Shown: piece by piece, positions 10,157 to 20,546 of the stretch
Layout of the letters: each line of letters starts with the position of its first letter
Numbering within the stretch: position 1 is the first letter of the stretch
DNA from: Mesotaenium endlicherianum
Taxonomy: Eukaryota > Streptophyta > Zygnematophyceae > Zygnematales > Mesotaeniaceae
DNA: 64,000 nucleotides
Assembly: GCA_009602735.1 (NCBI GenBank)
Contig: WELA01009042.1
Coordinates: 285,256-349,255, forward strand
Direction of reading: 5' to 3'
Made by a program: the position numbers and the translations under genes
The notes under the pieces: model-generated
The model's input: the letters and a program-made list of their open reading frames with translations, nothing else
What the model was told of the DNA's origin: nothing
Database searches by the model: none

Positions 10157-12187
10157 ATGGCCGTGGCTCTTGCGGTCCCCCACGTGCACTTCCAGCACAA
10201 TCTGGCCGTCTCGGCCGTGCCAGGCCATCTGGAAATGTCGACGCCCACCGACGCAGCGGCACCCGCAGCCGCAGCTGCAGCAGTGGCAGTAGCACCAGCA
10301 GCAGTGGAGGCAGCAGCAGCAACAGCAGCAGCAGTGGCAGCAGACTCAAGGAAGGAGTTCAACGACGGGCAGGAGGGGAACCTTGACAGGATCGGGCAAC
10401 ATGTGCAGGAGAGGGCGGTGCTGACTCAGAGTCCTCCAGAGGCCGCGCAGCCGGCTAAAAACCGGACGGCATCGGCGGCAGGAGTGGCCTCGCTGGACGG
10501 TCTAGGGCGGGTGCCACCTATCGTCCCCAAGTCCGAGCTGCCATCGGTCCGGGCTGTTGCCAGGATGACGTATGTCGTGCACACGACTGTGTTGGGCGTC
10601 GGAGCCACGGTGAGGGTGACTGTCACAAACGTAGCGACAGCTGTTGACGCCTGGATCTGCACCCACGTCTTGAAGATGGGCGACTCTGCTGCAGCGCCCT
10701 CCCCGTTTGAGAGCCCGGCTTCCAATGGCAGCGGGGGTGAGTGCGAGCGCGAGTGCAAGGAAGAGGGCCAGAACAAGCAAGGAATCTTCGTTGCTGAAAA
10801 CGGCGGCCATGGTTGTAACAACAGCAGCAGCAGCGGCAGCGGCAGCCACGGCCGTGGGATCAATAGCGGCCACTGCAGAGGCAGCAGCGGCAGTGGCAGT
10901 GGCAGCAGCGGAGAAGGAGGAGGAACGGGGGTCATACAACTGGGCATGGATGTGGAGTGGCGGCCGACGTTTGTGCGGGGCCAGCCACCGAATCCCGTGG
11001 CCCTCCTGCAGCTTTCCCTTCGCCACCACTGCCTCATCGTCCAGCTCCTCCACCTGAACGTCATGCCCGCGCGCCTCGCTGCCCTCCTCGCTTCGCCGTG
11101 TACACACCTTGGGGTCGTGGGTGTGCGTGAGGATGCGCGCAAGCTTCTCCAGGACCACGGGTTGCACTGCGGGGGGGCCCAAGAGGAGCTTGCGCCGCTC
11201 GCGGCGGCGGTGCTGGGGCGTGAGGAGCGGAGGCACACCGGCTTGAAGAAGCTGGCCGGCGAGGTGCTGGGGAAGTGCATGCCGAGCGGCAAACGCGTGA
11301 CCCTGAGCAACTGGGCCAAAGAGGCGCTAGATCCGGTACAGGTGCAGTACGCGGCGTCTGACGCATGGGTCTCCTTCGCCGTCTTTGAAAAGCTGGCTGA
11401 CACCGGCGGCAGGGAGGGCGGCGCTGACGGCGAGGCCAGGGGTGGTGGTGATGGTGGCCGGGTCGGCGGTGATGCCGGCGGCAGGGGGAACTGTGCCGAA
11501 AGTTGTCGTGGTGTGGGCGGGGACGGTGACGGCGGTTGCCGAGATGACGGCAGTGCGGGCGGCGGCAGGAGCATTGTTGCAAGAAGTTGCGGTATGCGCG
11601 GGGGCAGTGGTGATGGCGGCGGTGGTTGTACCGTCGGTGGCGCAAGCGAGGCCGCGAGTAGTGGCTGTGCGGTCGGGGATGGTGGCGGCGATGTTTGGGG
11701 TGGCGGCTATGCCCCGGGCGGTGGGAGCAGCGCCGCCAGTAATGGCGTTGCAGGCAAGGGCGGGGGCGGTGGCGGAGGTGACTGGGGCGGCAGCTGTTTT
11801 GGTGACGCCGGGAGGGGTAGTTGGGGCGGTGGCCATGCCGCCAGCGGCAGGAGCAGCGCCGCAAGTAATGGTGGTGCGGGCAGGGGCAGTGACGGTGCCC
11901 ACAGTGGTCGGGGCAGCGGCTATGCTGTCAACGGTAGGAGCAGTGCCGTGAATAGTGGCGGTGTGCGCAAGGACAGTGGCGGCGGTCGGGGCGGCGGCAG
12001 GAGCAGTGCCCCCAGTTGGGGCGGTGCGGGTGGGGGCAGTGGCGGTGGCAGTGGTGGCCGGGGTGGCGGCATGCGTGGTCGCACCGGGAGGGGTGGTCGG
12101 GGCGGTGGCTATGCCGCCGGCAGGGGGAGCAACGCCGCAAGCAATGGCGGTGCGGGCGGGGACAGTGGCGGTGACGACGGTGGTTGA
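10157..12187 (+). CDS. DnaQ-like 3'-5' exonuclease (WRN/Mut-7 type) with Gly-rich repetitive tail
   Basis: Single open frame of 676 codons. The ATG at 10157 sits in a GCCATGG context; the frame also extends upstream to 10052. Residues 25-65 are Ala/Val-rich from GCA/GCC repeats. The exonuclease domain spans about residues 255-415: ExoI GMDVEW (D265, E267), ExoII GVREDARKL (D326) and ExoIII YAASDAW (Y398, D402). All metal-binding acidic residues are present. The segment KRVTLSNWAKEALDPVQVQY is typical of the WRN-exonuclease/Mut-7 group, which degrades DNA or RNA from the 3' end. From about residue 416 the protein becomes Gly/Ser/Ala/Arg-rich repeats (GGRSSAASNGGAG-like units), resembling an RGG-type RNA-binding tail. 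This tail is encoded by a GC-rich minisatellite open in several frames, so its real end is less certain than the domain. No helicase domain is attached. Confidence 0.8.
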   Translation: MAVALAVPHVHFQHNLAVSAVPGHLEMSTPTDAAAPAAAAAAVAVAPAAVEAAAATAAAVAADSRKEFNDGQEGNLDRIGQHVQERAVLTQSPPEAAQPAKNRTASAAGVASLDGLGRVPPIVPKSELPSVRAVARMTYVVHTTVLGVGATVRVTVTNVATAVDAWICTHVLKMGDSAAAPSPFESPASNGSGGECERECKEEGQNKQGIFVAENGGHGCNNSSSSGSGSHGRGINSGHCRGSSGSGSGSSGEGGGTGVIQLGMDVEWRPTFVRGQPPNPVALLQLSLRHHCLIVQLLHLNVMPARLAALLASPCTHLGVVGVREDARKLLQDHGLHCGGAQEELAPLAAAVLGREERRHTGLKKLAGEVLGKCMPSGKRVTLSNWAKEALDPVQVQYAASDAWVSFAVFEKLADTGGREGGADGEARGGGDGGRVGGDAGGRGNCAESCRGVGGDGDGGCRDDGSAGGGRSIVARSCGMRGGSGDGGGGCTVGGASEAASSGCAVGDGGGDVWGGGYAPGGGSSAASNGVAGKGGGGGGGDWGGSCFGDAGRGSWGGGHAASGRSSAASNGGAGRGSDGAHSGRGSGYAVNGRSSAVNSGGVRKDSGGGRGGGRSSAPSWGGAGGGSGGGSGGRGGGMRGRTGRGGRGGGYAAGRGSNAASNGGAGGDSGGDDGG

Positions 12188-12400
12188 AGTGGCGGTTATG
12201 CTGGCGGCGGCAAGAAGGGTGCTGTAAGTACTGGCCGTGCGAACGGCGGCAGGGGCGGCGGTGGTCGGGGCGGTGGTCGAGGCGGCGGCCGGAGCAGTTT
12301 TGCAAGTAGTGGCAGTGCGCGCGGGGGCGGTGGCGGTGGTGGCCGGGGTGGCGGCATGCGCGGAGGCGGCGGCAGGCGGGTGGCAAAGGCAGGGGCGGGG
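11440..12400 (+). repeat. Degenerate GC-rich minisatellite, mostly coding
   Basis: Imperfect units of roughly 80-125 bp share a GGCGGYTATGCC core, then GGCAGGAGCAGYGCCG and AAGTAATGGCGGTGCGGGC. Cores recur near 11700, 11825, 11911, 12099, 12188 and 12274, with weaker ones from 11465. The array runs past the exonuclease stop at 12185-12187, so the coding tail ends inside the repeat. The opposite strand is also open and reads as Thr/Ala-rich repeats, a by-product of composition. Confidence 0.75.
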
Positions 12401-14028
12401 GGGCGGTGGGAATGCAATGACGGCAATGGAGACGGGAGAGAGGAGAGGCTTGTCCTTCATTGAGTATATTGGAGGCTTCTGCTCGTTCTCCATTTTTTTT
12501 TACGGGGGTTCTGGCGGGCTGGCGGCGTGCGCTGCCGGCGGTGAGTAAGCTGGGAGTGAGGGAGGCCGGAGAGAGCCGATTGACAAGCTTGCTGTCTCTG
12601 TTTGGATGCGTTGAAGGCTGGTGCTCATTGTTCTACCTCCTGAGAGAGGATGTGTAACACAGCATAGCGGCGCGGCAGCTGATGAAGTTTGACAGGGGCG
12701 AAAGAGGTTGAGAAAGCGAAGAATGAGCGCGTCGTGTGTGGATGCTGGGGGTGGAAGCTTCTTGACATGTTAACCTGTCCTTTGCGAGTCGAGGAGCCAA
12801 GCTGGCGCCGCGCTGGCTGCGGCTCTGGAGTGGTTACTGAAAGCTTGTCATCTGTGCCAATGTTTCTGCTTCTTGAGAGGCTGGAGCCTGATTGATGACC
12901 CGGCAACAGTGCTGGTTGGAGAGGCCGGTGGAGGGAACAAAAGGCTCGGGTTATGGTTGCTGTTCACTGCAGTCGTATTTTGTTGGTCTACCTGTGGTTG
13001 TGGTGGTCGTGCTGGTCGTGTCGAGAAATAGCAGCATATGCAATTAATCACTGGTTGGAGCAAATGGACTTGGGGTGGGTGTGGCGCTGGTTGGGAGAGG
13101 CAGATTAGATTGAGGTTGGGAGTGGTGCTCGTTCAAAGAAGCAAGTGGACTGGGGTTGGGAGTCTTGGCACTAGGCTATTGGTCACCAGGGTGAGTTGTG
13201 ACACTACGAGCTACTGGGGTTCTTCTCATCTCCCTCTCCCCCCCCTCCAACAGAGTTAGGTATCCTCCCGGCCCTGCTACAAACCTGTCACAGACACACG
13301 TGCACACACATACACTCGCACACATGTAGATAGACATGACAACTACGAGAAGTTCGTCGTGCGAAACTCGACATGATTTTCTTAGTTACAGAGTGTAGTC
13401 ACCACTGGCAACAACAGCGATTATGTTGTAGGCGACTTATGTATTAATCTGTGCGTGTTGGAAGATGGCTCCTTCAAGCATTCCCCAGTGGCAGCTTGTA
13501 GGGCTAGTGCATTGTCATTTTCAGAACTAGCTTCTGATAGTACACTACAAGCCCGAGAGCCAAAGTTGCTTTGTCAGGGCTAAGGGTACTGCTAATTTTA
13601 GCTTGTGTTTATAGGACCTAGTGTGGAGCACGTCCTCAAGTCATAGTCTAAGTTGAGTATGTCTTCATAAGTGATATAATTACTTCAGGCTAGATAGTGA
13701 CATTCGGCGCATTGATGTCTGCTGATGTATGTAGCCAAGACTTTGACGAGGAATACCGCCTTGACCGCCCACCACCCCAAGGCAAGGGACTGAAATCTGC
13801 TCCCCACTGACCCCCCCCTTTCCGCTCCCGCTCCTGCTCCCACTTTTGGTGCACACTTACCACCTCCAGCAGGCTGCCTACTGTACAAGCATGAGCAAGA
13901 GCTGCGGGAGAGAGAGAGAGAGAGAGGACAACCAACTCATACCCACACATATGCACACGCACGCGCAGACATGCACGCACGCGCGCGGCCCCCTATCCTG
14001 CCCCCACCGCCACCCTCACTCCAACCCG

Positions 14029-14065
<37 letters not shown>

Positions 14066-16420
14066 GCATGCGCTGACGCATCTCTGCACATGCACAAGCC
14101 CGCCCGCTTGCTTGCCAACATATACGCACCCGCACACGCACAGAAGCCCACACAGCACACGCCAACACACGCAGCCGCAGCTGTCGCCCCCTTAGACCAG
14201 GGAGGAGCAGCGGCAGCCGTTGCCCCCTGCACACGTTAAAGCAGAGATGGGTAGATGCCGCCTACGCACTCCCTCGCCCACAACCCCCGGCCCATCCCTA
14301 GCAAACACCGGCACATAGCAGAGCAAAGGGGGGCCAGCCGCTGCGCTGCCGTCCACCCCTGCGCGACAGACCCCTGCAAAGACCAGACCAGCTGCTGATG
14401 GCCCCTGACAGGCCCCCCCTAGTACACAGCTCCTGAGCAGAGGAGGGCTGGCAGCCCCTGGCAGTGTGCAGCACACACTGCTGCCGCTGCCAGCACCAGC
14501 CCCCCAGAAAGCCTACCAACCCTGCACCCCTCCCTCCCCTGCAGGGCGACCGCCGCAGCAGAGCACCGCCTGCACTCCTGGCATCCCACCAGCAAGGCCC
14601 ACCACATGCAAGCCATGCAGTCCACTTGAAAACAAACTTCAGGCAGCCAATAGCCCCTTGAACAGAGCCTCTTGTTGAAAAGGGACCAGGCGTCGCTGGC
14701 GCACCCTACCCGCAGGGAACCAGAGGGGGGGCAGCTGCGCGCACGCCAGAGCAGTGCGGGTCCGCCGCTGTTGATGCCTCCCCCATAATTGCCTCCCAGC
14801 GGCTGCACGCACGGGAGACCGCAGACGTGGAATCAAAGGGCGCAGCCGCACACGCCCCACCAGGGGGTTCACAGCTGCTGCCACTGTCACCTCTCCCCCC
14901 CCCCCGCCCTCCCCAAACAAACCAGAGCAATCCGGGCCAGCAGCGGCTGTTCTCACACACAGTTCCTCACGCTCAGAGATCTCTCTCTCTCATACATTCT
15001 CTCCCTTTTCACGGTCATTATTCCTCAGGCACTCTCTGCCACTTACTCACCAGCCAGGCAAGGCTCTGAGGCGGATGGTAGAAATGTGAGTTCAAGGGCG
15101 AGGGGAGGAGGCGCCACCTGCCAGAGCAGGAGAGAGCGGTCCTTGGACGCCGTCAGCACCGCCGCCTCCTTCTCGCCTGCCGCCGTGGCCCGTTGACACC
15201 GCAACCAGAGCGCTGCTCCTTGCACTGCCCAGGCTGTCCCGCCGCCCGTGGGTGCTGACGTCTCTTGCCAGGGATCCTCTTTATTGTCTCTGCCTCTGCC
15301 CCCTGCCGCACTTGAGGTCCTTTCCCACCTCCAGGTTGACAGCCCTTTAGCAGGAGCTGGGGAGAAGGAGGAGGAAGGAGATTTGCAGGCTTGCTGCACA
15401 GCAGTAGCAGCAGCAGCACCAGCTCTGCGGGCGTGTCTTGGAGGCACCACAAAGAGAGGCCGTCAGCCCAGTGCCCCGGCCCGCAAAGCACCCGGCCCAA
15501 CCCGCAGTGGTGGCAGATAGCGGCATGTAAGTCCCCCTGTCATCCTCAGCGTCATTGACCCATGCCAGCAGCCGCCCGAGTACAGGGACTGCCAACCGCC
15601 GCACTGCACAGCCCACGCACGGAGGCACCCTCTGCGAGCAAGGCAGAATGCACATTGCGCTCCACCTCTCGCTTCTCCTGGGGCAGAAGCAGCAGCAGCA
15701 AAAACTGCTGCCCGTGATGCACATCCCTCCCCCCTCCCTCCTCCCTCCTCCCTCATCTAGCCTCCACTCCTGTTATTTGTCACTCTCTCCTATTTTTCAA
15801 AGGCTTCAGCTCAAATAAGTTCTGAGAAAACTGCGACCAGGGGCCCGGGTTGCGTCATGGAATGTTTTCTTGGCAATCCCTCCCATCTGCGCCCGAGCAA
15901 CCCAGTCTCCTGATAGATGCGCCAGCCACCCTCACCCCTTACCCCTACCCCTACCCCAATCGTTCCCCTCCCTTGCCTTGTCCTGCCCTGCCCTGCATCA
16001 CTTAAGAGTCTTGCATGAATGCACAATCCACCCCCCACATGCCTCCTTGTGCACACCTGGACCATATTCAACTACACATACAGGCTTTTGAAAATGTGCC
16101 TCTCTATACATCATACGTGTTTGTGTGAACCTTCTCTTTTGGAGCTCCAGAAAGCGCATTCTCCTATTGTGGAGCAGCTCAAGACTCAAGCTGGCATCAT
16201 ACCCCCCTTTCGCCCCGTTTCGCGGAGAGCACACACGCTGCATCAGTGGTACTCGGGTTACGTGCACATGCATGTCCGCGTGTGAGTATACGCGTCTGTG
16301 GGCTCCCCCCCCCCGAGGTTCTCCTCTCCACTCCTCTCCTCCCTCCCTCAGGCCCTCCCTCTCAGCAGGAATGAGGACAGGGAACGAGAAAGATGGGGGG
16401 GGAGGGGGGAGGGGGCAAGG
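12401..16420. repeat. Low-complexity GC-rich stretch with microsatellites, no confident gene
   Basis: Visible tracts: (GA)n at 13908-13926; alternating CA/CG at about 14029-14066, a possible Z-DNA former; a C-run at 14887-14898; CCCTCC repeats at 15725-15757; CCCCTA x3 near 15938-15957; and G-runs at 16394-16417. Many open frames are only the result of GC-rich composition and show no domains. Some could be introns or untranslated parts of genes I cannot recognise. The missing UBX domain of the upstream gene was looked for here and not found. Confidence 0.5.
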
Positions 16421-19007
16421 AGAAGGGTATGGACGCATTCTGTCGGAGATCGAGGCTGAGAAAAGGAAAGACGAAGAGAGATGGGAGACAGGACCAGGGG
16501 TGCGAACGCGCCCCATGCTCCTCCTCCTGGGTGGCTTCCGGCTCTGAGAGAGGGGGGGAGGTGGGAAAGGTGTGACCGCGCACCATCATGCTCCTGGCAT
16601 CTCGGACCCCCCCCCCCGCCGCCGGAGGAGTAGCCGGCGACCTCCACCGCACTGCGTGTCACCTCCGGCGCCACGTGAGGGTGTAGGCTGCGTCATGTGC
16701 CTGGCCTCAGCTGCAGCGGCAAAAAAGAGGGGTCCAGATCGAGCACGCGTCAGAGCATGCGACACATCACAGCGGCACACTGTACCATCCGCTTTGGCAC
16801 ATCCAGGCAGCCCCCACAGACTAAGCGCCAAGAAGTGCGCACACGCGGATCGTAAGCCACACCAGCACCTGACCCACAGACAAGAGGTGGACCTCCTAGC
16901 AGGAAAAGACGGGGAGCACAGATACTCCAACGCATGGCTCACATACAACAGGCGACCATTTCAGTGAGACCCCCCCTTTTGAGGTAAGGAGAGGGGGAGG
17001 GAGAGGGAGGGAAAGGGGGAGGAGGAGGCGGAGAGAGACAGGTGGAGCGCACCACGTGGTTCCTCAACTTGATGCTTGCCGGCTCGTCAGTGAGCCGCCT
17101 CCGCGCGACCGCCACATTGCCCACCTGGGTCCTGAGAGGATGCGCTCCGCCCGTCCGTCGCCCAAGCCGCTTGCCACGGGCGGGAGACCTCCAAGACCTG
17201 CTTCAGTTGCGGCATCTGTTGCACCCCTGCACATTTGCCGCCATCCAGGTTTTCACTCACGGGCCACGCAGCTGCCCAAAAGAATCGTCGCCCATTCGGG
17301 ACGTGGCCGGGGTCACGGCCCCCCTGACATCTGCGCTGCCTTGGCCTTGCCCAGCAGAAGCACTACCTCCACTTGCACTTCAGTACCTCCACTTGGCTGT
17401 GCATCGGTTCTGCTTTCGCATCGCCGCCCGCATGCTGCTCCACTTTGTCGCTCTCTCTCTACCCCGCCGCTCCCCCCGACTGCCGTTGCTGTTGTTGCTG
17501 CTGTCTTCCCGCCCCCCTCTTGGCCTCCTCCTCAGTGGTGCTGCTACTCAGAGAGAACACGACTGGTAGGCTGCACCGCCCCTTCTTCCCTGTCTCCTAC
17601 GCGATCTCCCTGCTGGGCTTCATGCATGCTGCCAATAGGCACCGACGTAAGATTTTTCCACAACCCCGTCTAGCGAAGTTGAGATGCTCATATGCTTGCG
17701 CCATGTCTGGCTTGTCCTGTTGTCATCTTACTTATTTACATGGCAGACATGATAGTAAAGGCAGACCCAAAGAGTTGATGCTTTCTGGTACTTATGTGTA
17801 TGGACCAATAACATTGACAGCAAAAGACAAGGTTCACATATACAGCTAATATATTCTGAGGGTCCTCGTCTATTCGTCACCTTCTTCTTGCAATTTTTGA
17901 CGTAATGACATCCACTTCTCAAGAAGCAAAGGTTCACCACATCAGGTTGAGTTGATATTATGCCAAAACACTTGTAACACTATATGCACAACAATAGTAA
18001 GCATAAGACGATCTGAGCATCTTTGTCATATCTTTGAAAATTTGATCTGCGTTCTCTTAACTGAAGACGTTGAAATGTAGTCAGCTGGTAATAAAAGAAG
18101 GTTCTCTCGTGTTCTTCGTTGACATGTGTTTCCTGAACTTAGCAATCATACCGCATGAAACTGTTGCCTTCATACACTGAACCGCTCAATTATGAGGTTT
18201 GCGCAGCACTTTAGTACAGCTATAAGCACATACCGGTCACTAATTTGGCTTTGTCAAGGGCCTATGAAGTTCGACTGAGGAACATATATTGACACGCAAC
18301 GACCAACGAGCATGCTTTCTATCCAAGGCATTCTGCACCAGCTGAACTATGTGTAGTCGAAATTTCCCTAGATGCCTACTTCGTTGATGGACCAGGCTAG
18401 TACTACAGCACGACGAATCTCGTAAGCCCCGGTAGAGCTAGAGGAGAAACTTTCTAGCTGATCTTCCAGTTGATGTGATCAGCCTCTCAACTTCTAACGG
18501 TGAACACCTCAAAATACTTGCTCATCCTCTCTTCATAAAAAAGTGGTGTGACATGTGACTTGAAAATATGTACCCTTCAGGGTACTCCGAAGAAGGCCAG
18601 CAGGAGTCCTGCAGCATACACATGAAATGGCTATAGAATGCATGTTTGGGGAAGGGGGAGACAGCTTCATATACGAAAGGAATTGTTGAATGACCCTTGA
18701 TTGAGCCTGGTATGTAGTGCCGGGTGCCCACCTCCGACCTGTTCTTTCATTAGTGTTTCTGTCTGTTGAGGCAAGTAATGGTTGCCTCAAGCATATGCTT
18801 CAACCATATGCTTGCATGAACAAAGAACAGCATATCTCTACATCTCTTTCAATTCTTCTGCCCTATGAGTTGCTTACAGGGCCATTTCTGAGTCTCTGGT
18901 GTAGGTCAAACACCTATATTTCCGACTACCTGCCAGGGGCATTGAAAAGCCCCTGTCTCTATGTGCTTTTTAGATCAGGGGTCATTCCGATTGGTTGAAC
19001 ACTTCAG
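16421..19007. other. Unassigned region with two possible orphan exons
   Basis: No family is recognised. Plus strand 17042-17090 (VERTTWFLNLMLAGSS followed by a TCA|GTGAGC donor) and about 17566-17648 (LHRPFFPVSYAISLLGF then MHAANRHRR, followed by GTAAGA) have protein-like character with splice-like borders. They may belong to one unidentified gene. From about 17660 to 19000 the sequence is AT-richer with only short random frames. Confidence 0.25.
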
Positions 19008-19297
19008 TTGATAACAGTTGGAGAAGCTGTGGGCAAAGTTTGCCAATTGAGAGCTGAACTGGAGAATCCTGCTTGCAGTAAGGTTAGCCCACCCTCCTCT
19101 CCTCCCCCCCTCCCCCGCCAACTTTCTTCTTCCGCGTCACTTCCCCACATTCTCTGGACTCTTGTTAGTGATATGCCTCTCTCAGTCTTCCCTGCTGCCC
19201 ACCATAGGTTGCAAGAGAATCGCAGTGCATCATTGAGGATAATATTCTGACACGCACAGCACGCATGTCAAAGGCTGCTCCTGAAGTCTGCTCCTAG
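19008..19297 (+). CDS. Possible 3'-terminal exons of an unidentified gene
   Basis: A segment from about 19008 to 19082 reads VGEAVGKVCQLRAELENPAC and ends at AAG|GTTAGC, phase 0. A second segment at 19208-19297, after ACCATAG, reads VARESQCIIEDNIL to PEVCS and a TAG stop, also phase 0. The matched phases, splice-like borders and helical, coiled-coil-like sequence suggest a genuine protein end. No family is recognised and the upstream exons were not found. Confidence 0.3.
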
Positions 19298-20546
19298 GTC
19301 GTGACACGGGTGAGGCAGATAGGTTGGCATATGGTTTGTTATCTGCATGTGTGCTCCATTCAATCATGTGTGCATCAATTTTGCACAAATACGGTGTAAT
19401 GGAGAAAGAGAGCATGCTAGGACCGGGAGGGGAGAGCAGGGTCTATCGGGTAAAGTACAATAGTGGCCCCAAGGTAAGTTAGGAAGGGTAGGGTGGCACC
19501 AGGGTAAGATGGAGAAGGGTGGCAACCCTCCCTGCTGGTCGCCCCTAGTCAACCCTAGGAGGGACATTGTATACTTCCATTTGCATACTGCCATTACATA
19601 CATACTGCCATGTGTAGCCTCGTGACCTGCTGTGGGCATCAGTCTTCTTCAGCAGCACGGAGCTTCTTGTCCGGCAGCTGCAGTCCTGACTGGTGTACTC
19701 ATGCACGGTCTAGTAAAGTCAAGGGGCTCGTCCCCCTCTCCCCTCTGCGTCGCTCGTTGTGCTTATAACACAAGGGGTCTTGAGGAGCGTGTTGTTTGAC
19801 TGCAGGTCTAGCAGTGGCAGAAAAGAGCCAAAGTTATGGGTTGCGACGGCCTTGCTCTCCTCATAGCTCGAGTAGCTCCCAAGGTGCAGTGGGAGAGCCG
19901 AGAATTATTGTTTTCGGGACTCTTCGATCCTGCTCGGTGTCTGCTGCTTGAGGAACTCCCAGCCAGTCACTTGCCAGTTCATCACAGACAGAATTTGCAG
20001 CTTTGGCTCGCGGAGAGTGCTCAAGCGCCAGTTGGAAGCACGTCGTACCTCGCCTGGGATCAGGGGGTTGGCCCATGGTTACTAGGGCTGCGTGTGCATG
20101 CATGTGGCTTGGGCGGGGAGGGGGGGAGGGGGCGAGGGAGGGCACCACAATTTTTTCTCACAGTGTATTCATCCTATAAATGCGTACCCTTACTTCGCAT
20201 CCTGACAGAATAGCACTCACCAGTAAATCCTGTTATTTTTGTCCAATTCTTGTTTTTGTCGCCCCCCCTTTCCCGCGAGAGAAAGGGACCCTGCATCTAC
20301 TATATACTTGGCTTCTTTGGTCAGTTGAGGCCCTGCAGACGCTCGACGCTTAGATCAACCCTCAGGTCGAAGTCCCTGAAGGACTGAAGCCCCCATTTGG
20401 TTGGTTACTGTATACTCTGTTGTGCTTTTTCAGCATGACCCCCACTTCTAGTTCATCATGCACCTTGATTGACTACGTTCCATGATGCGTTGTGGCTTGT
20501 TTTCAGTCAATGCAGTTAGCATGCGCAAACGCAAGTGAAGGCTCAA
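19298..20546. other. Upstream region of the sirtuin gene
   Basis: No exon is recognised. A strongly G-rich tract lies at 20111-20142 (runs of three to seven G, candidate G-quadruplex). Just before the chosen sirtuin start, 20521-20538 is a complete five-codon ATG frame (MRKRK, stop TGA) ending 8 nt before the sirtuin ATG. If it is in the leader it would be a minimal uORF. Confidence 0.35.

Noticed and set aside
8522-10349. Proteins predicted across the N gap
   Set aside because: They contain hundreds of unknown residues from the 660-N gap and are not evidence of genes.
11327-12493. Long minus-strand Thr/Ala-rich ORF opposite the exonuclease tail
   Set aside because: It is the complement of the GC-rich minisatellite, lacks domains and has no independent support.
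15938-15957. CCCCTA repeats as interstitial telomere
   Set aside because: Only three units, and not the TTTAGGG or TTTTAGGG type expected in green plants.
12401-17600. Many long open frames in the GC-rich region as genes
   Set aside because: Frames overlap on both strands, have no motifs and reflect composition and microsatellites.
17840-17940. Minus-strand terminal exon reading EKWMSLRQKLQEEGDE
   Set aside because: Protein-like and ends in a stop, but the acceptor would be a rare GAG and no upstream exon was found.
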